64,000 nt of DNA, taken from Bradyrhizobium sp. MOS003 (GTDB lineage: Bacteria > Pseudomonadota > Alphaproteobacteria > Rhizobiales > Xanthobacteraceae). Positions 1 through 8,898 of this stretch are shown here, piece by piece (within the stretch, counting starts at the first letter, position 1; each line of letters opens with the position of its first letter). Under the pieces are notes generated by a model. The model worked only from the letters and a program-made list of their open reading frames with translations, was not told the DNA's origin and made no database searches. Location: NCBI RefSeq assembly GCF_003020125.1, contig NZ_PYFW01000002.1, positions 62,001 to 126,000 on the forward strand. Direction: 5' to 3'. The translations under genes and the position numbers were made by a program.

Positions 1-1196
1 ATCTTTCGGGCCGCGGCGTCGAACAGGCGCTCGACGATGAACACCGCCTCGGGGCGACCGGCGCCGCGATAGGCGCCGACCGGTGCGGTGTGGGTCATCA
101 CCGACTTCACCTCGAAATGCACCAGCGGCAGATCGTAGACGCCGGTCTGCACGAACGGCCCGAGCACCAGCGGAATGATGTTCGCGGCCCCCGACGAGTA
201 GGCGCCGGTGCAGCCGATCGAGGTGACGCGATAGGCCAGCACTTTGCCCTTCTCGTCCAGCGCAAACGACGCGGTCGAGGTGAGATCGCGGCCGTGGGTA
301 CCGCCCACGAATTCGTCGGTGCGGTCGCCACGCCAGCGGATCTTCTTGTTCAGCTTGATCGCGGCGTAGGCGACGATGCCGTCCTCGGGATAGAGATTGG
401 TCTTCTGGCCGAAGCCACCGCCGATGTCGCCGACCAGCACGCGGATGCTGTCCTTAGGACGCTTGAGCACGGCTTCCGCCAGCACGTCGCGGGTCGAGGC
501 CGGCGTCTGCGACTGCACGTGCAGCAGGAGGCGGCCGGTCTTCTTGTCGATCTCGGCAATGGTCGAGCGCGGCTCCATCGCAGACGGTACGAGGCGCTGG
601 CTGACGATGTCGAGCTCGACGGTGTGGGCGGCCTTGGCAAAGGCTTCGTCCACCTTGGCGGCATCGCCGTAAGCCATCGCGCCGACGATGTTGTCGGGCG
701 CCTCCGGCCACACCACGGGCGCTCCGGGCTTGACGGCCTCGACCGGGTCGACCACCGCGGGCTGCACGTCGTATTCGACCACGATCGCCTCGGCCGCGCT
801 CTGCGCCTCGGCGCGCGAGGCCGCCACCACCGCGGCCACGGCTTCGCCGGCGTAGCGCACGATTTCATGGGCGAGCAGCCGGCGCGGGGGCACCGTCATC
901 GGCTTGCCGTCGGGGCGCTTGAAGATGCTCAAGGTCGGAATGGTGCCGATGTCGTCCTTGACGAGGTCGGCGCCGATGTAGATCGCGGCAACGCCCGGCA
1001 TCGATGCGGCGGCACTGGTGTCGATCGAGACGATCCTGGCGTGGGCATGCGGCGAGCGCAGCACGTACAACCACAGCGCGCCGTCGGCCGGCTTGTCGTC
1101 GATGAATTGCCCCTTCCCGGTCAGCAGTCGCTGGTCTTCCAAACGCTTGACGGGCTGGCCCGCTCCGAAACGCAAATTGCCGGGAAGGATGTTCAT
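1..1196 (-). CDS. Molybdenum hydroxylase large subunit (xanthine dehydrogenase/CoxL family), N-terminal part
   Basis: About 398 N-terminal residues of a xanthine dehydrogenase/CO dehydrogenase-type molybdopterin-binding subunit; the rest lies beyond the window's left edge. The start MNILPGNLRFGAGQPVKRLE is typical of the family, followed by the a/b hammerhead domain (about 20-135) and the first molybdopterin-binding domain, including GDIGGGFGQK near residue 265. Near residue 382 the loop reads AYRGAGRPE. True aerobic CO dehydrogenases carry AYRCSFR, so the substrate is probably another aldehyde or heterocycle, as in 'form II' CoxL proteins. AGGA lies about 8 bases before the ATG. FeS and FAD subunits would be expected nearby but none is visible downstream of the start. 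Confidence 0.85.
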   Translation of the reverse strand, partial: MNILPGNLRFGAGQPVKRLEDQRLLTGKGQFIDDKPADGALWLYVLRSPHAHARIVSIDTSAAASMPGVAAIYIGADLVKDDIGTIPTLSIFKRPDGKPMTVPPRRLLAHEIVRYAGEAVAAVVAASRAEAQSAAEAIVVEYDVQPAVVDPVEAVKPGAPVVWPEAPDNIVGAMAYGDAAKVDEAFAKAAHTVELDIVSQRLVPSAMEPRSTIAEIDKKTGRLLLHVQSQTPASTRDVLAEAVLKRPKDSIRVLVGDIGGGFGQKTNLYPEDGIVAYAAIKLNKKIRWRGDRTDEFVGGTHGRDLTSTASFALDEKGKVLAYRVTSIGCTGAYSSGAANIIPLVLGPFVQTGVYDLPLVHFEVKSVMTHTAPVGAYRGAGRPEAVFIVERLFDAAARK

Positions 1197-1309
1197 TCCG
1201 TGGGGTCCTCGAAGTCTCTTGAAATGCGGCAGCCTTTTAGCGGATCGAGGCATGCGAGGCCAGCCGCGGTTTTGGGCGGCGGGACCGTGGATTCGTCATG
1301 CCCGGGGTC

Positions 1310-2185
1310 TTAACCCAGCTCCCGCAGCGCCGCTTCCACCGTCTTGCGCGCATCGGCCGTCAGTGCGGCCTGCGGCGGGACGGGGTCGCCGACGTCGTAG
1401 CCCTGGATCGCGAGGCCGGCCTTGATGCAGGCGGCAAGGTTGAAGCGGGCGAAGGCCTCGTTGATGCGCCACAGGCGGCGCTGCAGCGTCATGGCCTCGT
1501 CCCAGCGGCCGGCCTTGCAGAGGTCGTAGAGCGCGACGCTCTGGCGCGGGATGATGCAGGCCGGGCCCGCCATCCAGCCGAGCCCGCCGATCAGCATCAC
1601 CGCGGCCGGGATGTGGGCGGAGGCGGAGAACACCCGCAAGGAGTCTCCGCAACGGTTCATGATCGAGAGCAACCGGCCGGTGTTGGTCGAGGCGTCCTTG
1701 ATGTAGCCGATGCGCGGATGCTCGGCGAGCCGCGCGATGACGTCAAGCGTGAGATCGGAGCGCTGGAACTGCGGGTTGGTGTAGATGACGACGGGAATGT
1801 CGACGGCATCCGCGATGGCGCGGAAATAGGATTCGATCTGGGCGTCGGTGAGCGGGAAATAGGCTTCCAGGATGGCCAGGATGCCGTCGGCGCCGAGCTT
1901 CTGGTACGCCCTCGCTTGCGCCACCGCATCCGCCGTCGAGGTCGAGGCGACGCCGGCCACCACGGGCACGCGCCCCCTCGCGGCCTCGATCGTGGTCTGC
2001 ACGACCGCCGTCCTTTGTGCAACGTTGAGATAGGCAAACTCGCCGGTCGAGCCGAGCGGCGTCAGCCCGTGCACGCCGGCGTCGATCAGATCGTCGCAAA
2101 GCTTTGCGAGCACGCCCGTGCGCACCGTGCCGTCGGCATCGACGGGCGACACCAGATAGGGGAAGACACCGCGAAATTCCGACAT
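1310..2185 (-). CDS. Dihydrodipicolinate synthase/N-acetylneuraminate lyase family protein
   Basis: 291-residue class I aldolase of the DapA superfamily. The Schiff-base lysine is K163 in GYIKDAST, and the conserved Tyr is in VIYTNP, about 29 residues earlier. The substrate-binding motif is [11 protein letters not shown] near residue 40. True DapA has GTTGE here, so lysine synthesis is less likely than a lyase/aldolase acting on another 2-keto acid, and no lysine genes are adjacent. The ATG at 2185 ([14 protein letters not shown]) fits the family's usual N-terminus; an upstream in-frame ATG at 2281 would add 32 non-homologous residues. The gene lies 113 bases after the start of the molybdenum hydroxylase gene, same strand. 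Confidence 0.82.
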   Translation of the reverse strand: MSEFRGVFPYLVSPVDADGTVRTGVLAKLCDDLIDAGVHGLTPLGSTGEFAYLNVAQRTAVVQTTIEAARGRVPVVAGVASTSTADAVAQARAYQKLGADGILAILEAYFPLTDAQIESYFRAIADAVDIPVVIYTNPQFQRSDLTLDVIARLAEHPRIGYIKDASTNTGRLLSIMNRCGDSLRVFSASAHIPAAVMLIGGLGWMAGPACIIPRQSVALYDLCKAGRWDEAMTLQRRLWRINEAFARFNLAACIKAGLAIQGYDVGDPVPPQAALTADARKTVEAALRELG

Positions 2186-2362
2186 GGCGGGCAAGATTCC
2201 CAGGGCATCGGGGCGCTGCAAGGCCCCGTTAACCGCTGCTAACATGCGAGGAAATCGTCGGCAAGCTCGCGCATTGACCACTCCTTAAGGACGTTGCGCG
2301 CCGGCCATCACGTCGCGTAGATCGCCTACCCCGTGTTAGGGAGTGACGGCGATGGTGCCGGC

Positions 2363-3499
2363 ATGCCTCTCACAATGCTGTCCAGGTATTTGCATCCCGA
2401 TCCGCGCATCCGGCGCGAGCTCGTCGATCTCCTGTACACGTCGCTGCCGCAGGTGTCCGCCATCGGCGTCACCTCGGTGACGGGTGCCGTGGCGCTCGCG
2501 GTCATGAGCGGCGATATCGGCTATGCCGCCATCTCAGCCTTCATCTTCGTCACGGCCGCGGCCCGCATCTATTCCCTGCTCCGTTACAGGTCGCGCTCGG
2601 CGCGATTCTCCGATGCCGACGTGATCAGCTGGGAACGGCTTTACGGCGCCGGCGCATCCGCCTTCGGCCTTGCGCTCGGCATGCTCTCCTATCGCGCGCT
2701 CGAGATCGACGACGACCCCGGCGCCTGGATCGCGTTCGGGCTCTCGATGTCGTTCTGCGTCGGCATGGTGTCGCGCGCAGCGATCCGTCCGTGGATCATC
2801 CTCAACACCGCGGCCATCCTGCTGATGCCGACCATCGTCGGCGGCCTGCTGCGGCCCGAATTCGCCTACAAGATCGGCGCGATCATGCTGGTGTTTTTCT
2901 GGCTGACCTTGCGCGAGGCCTCCAGGCATCTCAGCGCCGCCTTCGTGGAGCGCCTCGAAGCCAAGCACCGGCTGGCGCGGCAGGCCACCCACGACTTCCT
3001 CACCGGACTGCCGAACCGCGCCGCGTTCTTCCAGGCGCTGGCGGAGACACGGGACGACTTCGCCATCGTCGCCATCGATCTCGACGGCTTCAAGCCGGTC
3101 AACGACCGTCACGGCCATCAAGCCGGTGACGACCTGCTGCGTCAGGTTGCAGAGCGGCTGTCGTCCTGCGTCGGCAGCGCCGGCATCGCCGCACGCTTCG
3201 GCGGCGACGAGTTCCTGATGCTCAAGCCGGTTGCGGCGGGCGACGACGGCCGCGAGCAAGCGCTCGCGCTGGCGCGCCAGGCTATTCGCGATCTCTCGAT
3301 GCCGTTCCTGCTGGCGGACATTCCGGTCCGCATCGCGGCAAGCGCCGGCATTCTCGTCAGCACCGGCCCGGTGACCGCAGCCAAGGCCTCGCAGCTGCTG
3401 GATCGTGTCGACCGCGCCCTCTACGCCGCCAAGCGCAGTGGAGGCGGACGCTGGAGCTGGTCGGACCAGGATGTCGTCGTCGAACGTGCCGCAGGCTGA
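2363..3499 (+). CDS. Membrane-bound diguanylate cyclase (GGDEF)
   Basis: 378 residues. The N-terminal 200 residues hold about five or six hydrophobic helices forming a membrane sensor. They are followed by a GGDEF domain starting at HDFLTGLPNRAAFF and carrying the intact signature RFGGDEF near residue 285. It should make cyclic di-GMP from GTP. The product-inhibition motif RxxD, normally five residues before GGDEF, is absent (sequence GSAGIAARFGGDEF). No EAL domain is present. The start is uncertain: ATG at 2363 is chosen, but GTG at 2333 and ATG at 2375 are in frame. It is divergent from the DapA-family gene. Confidence 0.85.
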   Translation: MPLTMLSRYLHPDPRIRRELVDLLYTSLPQVSAIGVTSVTGAVALAVMSGDIGYAAISAFIFVTAAARIYSLLRYRSRSARFSDADVISWERLYGAGASAFGLALGMLSYRALEIDDDPGAWIAFGLSMSFCVGMVSRAAIRPWIILNTAAILLMPTIVGGLLRPEFAYKIGAIMLVFFWLTLREASRHLSAAFVERLEAKHRLARQATHDFLTGLPNRAAFFQALAETRDDFAIVAIDLDGFKPVNDRHGHQAGDDLLRQVAERLSSCVGSAGIAARFGGDEFLMLKPVAAGDDGREQALALARQAIRDLSMPFLLADIPVRIAASAGILVSTGPVTAAKASQLLDRVDRALYAAKRSGGGRWSWSDQDVVVERAAG

Positions 3500-3515
3500 A
3501 ACAGCCCGCTCTCAT

Positions 3516-4481
3516 TCAAGCCTTGAGCAGCCGCACCCGCGTTCCCCATGGATCGATCGCCTCCAGCCCGTCCGCCAGCACCGAGACTTTCACGCCACCC
3601 TTGCGCAGGCGCTGCTCCTGAGCGGCGAGAATGTCCGGCTTTTCCGTCACCAGCGAGAACCAGGCAAGGCCGGTCGTCTGGTCGTCGCGTTGGCCGGCGC
3701 CCTGGCTCTGCCAGTCGTTGAGGCCGAGGTGATGATGATAGCGGCCCGACGACAGGAACGCCGCGCCATTGCGGCTGCGGGTCGGATCGAGGCCGATCGC
3801 GTCATGATAGAAGCCTCCGGCCTGCGCGAGATCGCCGACGCGCAGATGCATGTGGCCGACGCGGAGTCCGTCCGGCGCCTTGGCATAATCTGGCACCCGC
3901 GTATTGGTCAGCGACAGGAGATCGGGAATGTTGAGTTCGTCGGAGGCCATCTTCACGCTGCCCTCGCTCCATTGCCATTGCGAGGGATCGCGATCGGCAT
4001 AGACTTCGATGCCGTTGCCTTCGGGATCGTCGAGATAGACCGACTCACTGACGAGATGATCGGCAAAGCCCGACAGCTTCACCCGATGCGAGGCCGCGTG
4101 AACAAGCCAGCGCGCAAGGTCCTTGCGGGTCGGCATCAGGAAGGCGGTGTGGTAGAGGCCGGCGGCGTTGCGCGGCTCGATGGCCGCATCCGGGCGGGCC
4201 TCCAGCACCAGCAGCGTGAGACCTGATGTGCCGAGCCTTGCAGCAGCCGAAGAGCGCTCCATCACGGTGAGGCCGATCACATCGCGATAGTAGTCCGCGA
4301 CCTTGTCGAGATTCTTCACCCGCAGCGTCACCACGCCGACCCGCATCGGCGTGCGGCTGGCATAGGTCGGCCCCGCGCCTTGCGGTGTCCCCTCGGCACG
4401 CGCCGCAGCCGCGGCCGCCATCGCAAGGGATGTGGCGCCGGCGAGTTGCAGCAGGGTGCGGCGGGTGAGATCGATGGTCAT
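3516..4481 (-). CDS. Tat-exported VOC family protein (catechol 2,3-dioxygenase/glyoxalase-like)
   Basis: 321 residues with a twin-arginine signal (TRRTLLQLAGATS) followed by an Ala-rich h-region, so it is probably exported folded. Two vicinal-oxygen-chelate domains follow: one opens with MRVGVVTLRVKNLDKVADYY, the second with VGHMHLRVGDLAQAGGFYHD. Candidate metal ligands are the His in GLYHTAF, the His in VGHMHL, the His in YHHHLGLND and a Glu in SLVTEKP. The layout resembles the two-domain CatE-type proteins. Export of a VOC enzyme is unusual, so an extradiol dioxygenase role is uncertain. The start is the ATG at 4481, immediately before the Tat signal; 194 bases separate it from the divergent HtrA-like gene. 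Confidence 0.78.
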   Translation of the reverse strand: MTIDLTRRTLLQLAGATSLAMAAAAAARAEGTPQGAGPTYASRTPMRVGVVTLRVKNLDKVADYYRDVIGLTVMERSSAAARLGTSGLTLLVLEARPDAAIEPRNAAGLYHTAFLMPTRKDLARWLVHAASHRVKLSGFADHLVSESVYLDDPEGNGIEVYADRDPSQWQWSEGSVKMASDELNIPDLLSLTNTRVPDYAKAPDGLRVGHMHLRVGDLAQAGGFYHDAIGLDPTRSRNGAAFLSSGRYHHHLGLNDWQSQGAGQRDDQTTGLAWFSLVTEKPDILAAQEQRLRKGGVKVSVLADGLEAIDPWGTRVRLLKA

Positions 4482-4674
4482 CAGTCGGGACTCGCTGAAA
4501 TTGGTTGAGGCCGTGTGGCGCAATAGGCCGATTGCTACACGTTCCCGTGAGGCGCTCCCAATCACATGTTCGTCGGCCGTGATCCTACGGGAGCCGCTCC
4601 TTGTCCTGACCACCCGGCCAGTTTCGCAATCGCCCGTGACATCCCAGATTGAGGACAACTTACAGGAGCCAGCC

Positions 4675-5532
4675 ATGACCGACCTTACCTCCCTGTCATC
4701 CGCGCTCGCGGAATTGGTGGCGCAGACCGCGCCCGCAATCGTCTCCGTGCATTCGCATCGCTCCCGCGCGACCGGCTTCGTCTGGAAGAACGGCCTGATC
4801 GTCACCGCCGACGAGGCGCTGGCCGACGAAGGCGCAGTCGAGATCGGCCTGCCCGACGGCAACAGGGTTGCCGCGACGATCGTGGGCCGCGACCACACCA
4901 CCGATATCGCGCTGCTGCGCGCCGAGGTCGCGACGGCGCCGTTCAAGCTCGCCGCAACGGTCCCGCCACTCGGTGCGTTGGCGATCGTGGTCGCCACCCA
5001 CCGCGACACGCCGAGTGCGGCACTCGGGATGGTGTCGGCGTCCGGCAGCGGCTGGCGCTCCTTGCGCGGCGGCGAGATCGATGCGCGGATCGAGCTCGAC
5101 GTCCGCCTGCGCGGCAGCCAGCAGGGCGGGCTTGTGCTCAGCGCTTCGGGCGAAGCCTTCGGCATGGCCGTGCTCGGCCCGCGGCGCGTGCTGGTGATCC
5201 CGACCGCGACGATCGAGCGCGTCGCGGCGCAGTTGGAGACGCGCGGTCGCATCGCGCGCGGTTATCTCGGCCTCGGGCTGCAGCCGGTCCGGCTCGACGA
5301 CGGCGTCGGCGCGATGGTGATGAATGTCGACAAGGCCGGACCTTCGGCCGCCGCCGGCATCCGCCAGGGCGACGTGATCGTCGCGGTCAACGACCAGAAA
5401 CTGTCGGGCGTGCGCGCGCTGTCGCGGACGCTGGGTCCTTCCAGCGTCGGCGCGGTGGTCGATGTCGCCGCACGCCGCGGCGGCGAGCCGGTCAGCTTCA
5501 AGGTCACGGTCGGCGAGAGGCCGGAGGCGTGA
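4675..5532 (+). CDS. HtrA/DegP-like protein with degenerate catalytic triad plus PDZ domain
   Basis: 285 residues: a trypsin-like domain (about 1-185) and one PDZ domain (about 190-280, ARGYLGLGLQPV...SAAAGIRQGDVIVAVN). The catalytic residues look lost. Where HtrA proteins have TNNHV this protein has TADEA (His to Glu), and where they have GNSGGPL it has SQQGGLV (Ser to Gln). The Asp region is kept (DHTTDIALLRAE). There is no signal peptide, unlike normal periplasmic HtrA. It is therefore probably a cytoplasmic pseudo-protease or peptide-binding scaffold. AGGAG sits about 8 bases before the ATG. The last four bases overlap the next gene's GTG start, so the two are translationally coupled. Confidence 0.75.
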   Translation: MTDLTSLSSALAELVAQTAPAIVSVHSHRSRATGFVWKNGLIVTADEALADEGAVEIGLPDGNRVAATIVGRDHTTDIALLRAEVATAPFKLAATVPPLGALAIVVATHRDTPSAALGMVSASGSGWRSLRGGEIDARIELDVRLRGSQQGGLVLSASGEAFGMAVLGPRRVLVIPTATIERVAAQLETRGRIARGYLGLGLQPVRLDDGVGAMVMNVDKAGPSAAAGIRQGDVIVAVNDQKLSGVRALSRTLGPSSVGAVVDVAARRGGEPVSFKVTVGERPEA

Positions 5533-5900
5533 GCGAGGACAACGCACCGGAGATCGTGCTCGCTCTGGAGATCGACGATCCCGCGCTCGCCGGTCGCCTC
5601 GAGGCCTTGCTCGCCGGCGTCGCCGGGCTTCGCCTCGCCGTGTCGGGCGAGACCGCCGCGGCGACGATCGTCGCCCGCGATCCACGCGTCATGCCCGACG
5701 ACATCGCGTTGACGCAGCGTGAGCTCGACGTTCTGGCGCTGATGGCCGAAGGCGCCTCCAACAAGATGATCGCGCGCCAGCTCGGCATCTCCGTGCACAC
5801 CGTGAAATTCCACGTCGGCTCGCTGCTCGACAAGCTGGACGCCACCGGCCGCACGGATGCGGTCGCGCATGCGGCGCGCCGCGGCGTGATCGAGCTTTAG
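5529..5900 (+). CDS. Small LuxR/NarL-type transcriptional regulator
   Basis: 123 residues. The C-terminal 65 residues form a LuxR helix-turn-helix: LTQRELDVLALMAEGASNKM, then ARQLGISVHTVKFHV and a final helix rich in Ala/Arg. The N-terminal 55 residues resemble the end of a response-regulator receiver domain but are too short to hold the phosphorylation site, so activation must be by another route, perhaps contact with the coupled HtrA-like protein (inference). The GTG start overlaps the upstream TGA as GTGA. It converges with tex, whose stop lies 11 bases downstream. Confidence 0.82.
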   Translation: MSEDNAPEIVLALEIDDPALAGRLEALLAGVAGLRLAVSGETAAATIVARDPRVMPDDIALTQRELDVLALMAEGASNKMIARQLGISVHTVKFHVGSLLDKLDATGRTDAVAHAARRGVIEL

Positions 5901-5910
5901 GCAGCGCGCC

Positions 5911-8250
5911 TCACGCGCGTTTGCCGCCGTTCTTCTCGGCCGCCCTGCGCAGCGCTTCGGCGAGCGCGCCGCCACCACCGGAGGACTCCTGCTTGCGCGG
6001 GGCGGACGAAGTCATGCGTGACGGATTGCGCGTGCCGGCGTCGCGCTGCATGCCGGGGGCGTCCTTCTTAGGCCCGACCTCGTCGTCGAGGCGCAAGGTC
6101 AGCGAGATGCGCTTGCGGGCGACCTCGAAATCCAGCACCTTCACCTTGACGATGTCGCCGGGCTTCACCACTTCGCGTGGATCCTTGATGTAGGTCTTCG
6201 ACATCGCGGAGATGTGCACGAGCCCGTCCTGGTGCACGCCGATATCGACGAAGGCGCCGAAGGCGGCGACGTTGGTCACGGTGCCCTCGAGGATCATGCC
6301 CTTCTTGAGATGCTTGATCTCCTCGACGCCCTCCATGAACACGGCGGCCTTGAAGGCCGGACGCGGGTCGCGGCCGGGCTTCTCCAATTCCTTCAAGATG
6401 TCGGTGACGGTCGGCAGACCGAAGGTCTCGTCGACGAAATCCTTCGGCTTCAAGGTGCGCACGATCTCGCTGGAGCCGATCAGCGCCTTGATGTCGCTCT
6501 TGGTCGCGGCGAGGATGCGGCGCACCACCGGATAGGCTTCCGGATGTACGCCGGACGCATCGAGCGGGTCCTCGCCGCCGAGGATGCGCAGGAAGCCGGC
6601 GCATTGCTCGAACGCCTTCGGCCCGAGCCGCGGCACCTCCTTGAGCGCCTTGCGCGATTTGAACGGGCCGTTGGCGTCGCGGTGCGCCACGATGCTCTGC
6701 GCGAGACCAGAGCCCACGCCCGACACGCGGGCGAGCAGCGGCGCGGACGCGGTGTTGACGTCGACGCCGACCGCGTTCACGCAGTCTTCGACCACGGCGT
6801 CGAGCGATTTGGCGAGCTTGGCCTGGCCGAGATCGTGCTGATACTGGCCGACGCCGATCGCCTTGGGCTCGATCTTGACGAGCTCGGCGAGCGGATCCTG
6901 CAGACGCCGCGCGATCGAGACCGCGCCGCGCAGGGTGACGTCGAGACCCGGCAATTCTTCCGAGGCGAAAGCCGAGGCCGAATAGACCGACGCGCCGGCC
7001 TCCGACACCACGATCTTGGTCATCTTCAACTCGGACAGACCCTTGACGAGATCGCCTGCGAGCTTGTCGGTCTCGCGCGAGGCGGTGCCGTTGCCGATCG
7101 CGATCAGCTCGACACGATGCTTCAATGCGAGCTTGCCGAGGATCGCGAGCGACTCGTTCCACTGCCGCTGCGGCTCGTGCGGATAGATCACGGCGGTATC
7201 GACCACCTTGCCGGTGGCATCGGTGACGGCGACCTTGACGCCGGTGCGATAGCCGGGATCCAGCCCCATGGTGACGCGGGTGCCGGCCGGCGCGGCCAGC
7301 AGCAGGTCGCGTAGATTGGAGGCGAACACGCGCACGGCCTCGGTCTCGGCGGCGTTCCACAGCCGCATTCGCAAATCGATGTTGAGATGCACCTGGATCT
7401 TGGTGCGCCAGGCCCAGCGCACGGTATCGATCAGCCAGCGGTCGCCGGCGCGCTTGAGGTCCGCGATGCCGAACCGCTTCATGATTTTGAGTTCATAGGC
7501 GCTGGGCACGCCCGGCGGCGGCGCCTCGGCTTCGGCCTGGATTTGCAGGTCGAGAATCTCCTCCTTCTCGCCGCGGAACATCGCCAGGATTCGGTGCGAG
7601 GGCAGCTTGGTCAGCGGCTCGGAGAAGTCGAAATAGTCGGCGAACTTCTCGCCCTCGGTCTTCTTGCCGTCGCGCACCTTGGAGGCCATGCGCGCATTGG
7701 TCCACATCTCCTCGCGAAGCGCGCCGATCAGATCGGCGTCCTCGTCGAAACGCTCGACCAGGATGGCGCGGGCGCCGTCGAGTGCGGCGGCAGTGTCCGC
7801 AACGCCCTTCTCGGCGTTGACGAAGGCTTCGGCCACCACCTTCGGATCGTTGGTGGGCTCCGCCATCAGCTGGTTGGCGAGCGGCTCGAGGCCGGCCTCC
7901 TTGGCGATCTCAGCCTTGGTGCGGCGCTTCGGCTTGAACGGCAGATAGATGTCTTCGAGGCGGGCCTTGCTGTCGGCGGCGAGAATGGAGGCTTCGAGCG
8001 CGGCATCGAGCTTGCCCTGCTCGCGGACTGATTCGAGGATGGCCTTGCGGCGGTCCTCGAGCTCACGCAGGTAACCCAGGCGCTCCTCCAGGGTGCGCAA
8101 TTGCGCGTCGTCGAGCGCACCGGTCGCTTCCTTGCGGTAGCGGGCGATGAAGGGAACCGTGGCGCCGCCGTCGAGCAACGTCACCGTCGCCTCGACCTGC
8201 TCGGCCCGAACCCCAAGCTCCTGCGCAATTTTCTGGTTGATATTTGCCAC
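5911..8250 (-). CDS. tex: Tex family transcription accessory / RNA-binding protein
   Basis: 779 residues, the usual length for Tex. Order: N-terminal helical Tex domain (start [20 protein letters not shown]), central region, YqgF/RuvC-like domain ([15 protein letters not shown] near 330), helix-hairpin-helix segment ([19 protein letters not shown] near 505), and a C-terminal S1 domain ([20 protein letters not shown] near 650). Tex proteins bind nucleic acid and affect transcription and toxin or virulence gene expression in several species. The C-terminal tail is low-complexity and basic and ends KNGGKRA. Convergent with the LuxR-type gene. Confidence 0.95.
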   Translation of the reverse strand: MANINQKIAQELGVRAEQVEATVTLLDGGATVPFIARYRKEATGALDDAQLRTLEERLGYLRELEDRRKAILESVREQGKLDAALEASILAADSKARLEDIYLPFKPKRRTKAEIAKEAGLEPLANQLMAEPTNDPKVVAEAFVNAEKGVADTAAALDGARAILVERFDEDADLIGALREEMWTNARMASKVRDGKKTEGEKFADYFDFSEPLTKLPSHRILAMFRGEKEEILDLQIQAEAEAPPPGVPSAYELKIMKRFGIADLKRAGDRWLIDTVRWAWRTKIQVHLNIDLRMRLWNAAETEAVRVFASNLRDLLLAAPAGTRVTMGLDPGYRTGVKVAVTDATGKVVDTAVIYPHEPQRQWNESLAILGKLALKHRVELIAIGNGTASRETDKLAGDLVKGLSELKMTKIVVSEAGASVYSASAFASEELPGLDVTLRGAVSIARRLQDPLAELVKIEPKAIGVGQYQHDLGQAKLAKSLDAVVEDCVNAVGVDVNTASAPLLARVSGVGSGLAQSIVAHRDANGPFKSRKALKEVPRLGPKAFEQCAGFLRILGGEDPLDASGVHPEAYPVVRRILAATKSDIKALIGSSEIVRTLKPKDFVDETFGLPTVTDILKELEKPGRDPRPAFKAAVFMEGVEEIKHLKKGMILEGTVTNVAAFGAFVDIGVHQDGLVHISAMSKTYIKDPREVVKPGDIVKVKVLDFEVARKRISLTLRLDDEVGPKKDAPGMQRDAGTRNPSRMTSSAPRKQESSGGGGALAEALRRAAEKNGGKRA

Positions 8251-8436
8251 GCGAGAATCCCTCTATTCCGATCACGCAAGGCGGCGGCGAACCACCGGCT
8301 GCGGGACGCCGCTTATGGACCAACCGGGGTTGATTCATCAAGGTACCGCAGAGGACCGTCGACAGGGGATTTTTTGTCGAACCGATGCGATCTCGCCACA
8401 TTCGTGAGGACGCCGCTGCTCTTGTGTCCCCCGACG

Positions 8437-8556
8437 CGCTGCAGCGTTCTTACGCTGCTGCGCAGAGCCGGGACCCAAAGCGGCACGGCATGCGGCGAGA
8501 TGGGCCCCGGCTCTGCAGCGCACCACCCGGACGATGCGCTGCGTCCGGGGCAAGAG
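8437..8556. repeat. Imperfect palindromic intergenic repeat, type A
   Basis: Arms at about 8459-8477 and 8501-8520 are near-perfect inverted copies (CTGCGCAGAGCCGGGACCCA against the complement of TGGGCCCCGGCTCTGCAGCG), with outer partial repeats of GCGCTGC and GTCCGGG. It looks like one of the dispersed stem-loop repeats common between genes in Bradyrhizobium; no second copy was seen in this window. Confidence 0.6.
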
Positions 8557-8584
8557 CGGAGAGGTTTGGGCTCCGCTCGCTCCG

Positions 8585-8672
8585 CGTCATTGCGAGGAGC
8601 ACTTGCGACAAAGCAATCCAGAATCCCTCCGCGGAGAGACTCTGATTGCTTCCGCCTTCGGTCGACATGACG
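8585..8672. repeat. REP-like palindrome, type B (CGTCATTGCGAGGAGC...)
   Basis: Begins CGTCATTGCGAGGAGC and ends with GACATGACG. An inner pair, AAGCAATCCAGA and TCTGATTGCTT, is inverted with one mismatch. It can fold into a long hairpin. The motif matches a repeat type I recall as common in Bradyrhizobium and Rhodopseudomonas intergenic regions. Confidence 0.6.
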
Positions 8673-8709
8673 GAGTATGAGGTCACAGCTTGCTTCTCCA
8701 AGTGACACT

Positions 8710-8820
8710 GTCATTCCCGGGCGAAGGCGGGGAATCCAGTACGCCGCGGCCTCTCGATTCGACAACCGCCGGCTCGCCGTACTGGATCGCCCGGTCAATT
8801 TCGCGCGCACCGGAATGACG
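8710..8820. repeat. REP-like palindrome, type C (GTCATTCCC...GGAATGAC)
   Basis: The ends GTCATTCCCGG and CCGGAATGACG are inverted copies. Inside, GAATCCAGTACGCCG is mirrored by CGCCGTACTGGATC. A relative of the same family lies at 60379-60467, which also contains GGATCCAGTACGCCG. Confidence 0.65.
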
Positions 8821-8898
8821 CGGAGTGTTGCACTTGACAGACGCCTCGGTTCTACGCCTGTTTGATCCCGCCGGGACCACCGAACTCCGAGGATCAAA

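Larger units (their letters stand above)
8251..8898. other. 648-base intergenic region built mainly of palindromic repeats
   Basis: Between tex and the ring-opening amidohydrolase gene. No reading frame looks real on either strand. About half of it is three separate imperfect palindromes (8437-8556, 8585-8672, 8710-8820), listed individually. The first 180 bases show no recognisable element. Confidence 0.7.

Noticed and set aside
1..1196. Aerobic carbon monoxide dehydrogenase large subunit
   Set aside because: The active-site loop is AYRGAGR rather than AYRCSFR, so CO oxidation is not supported.
5262..5978. Long open frames antisense to HtrA/LuxR genes
   Set aside because: They mirror the codon bias of high-GC genes on the other strand and show Arg/Ser/Ala-rich, domain-free products.
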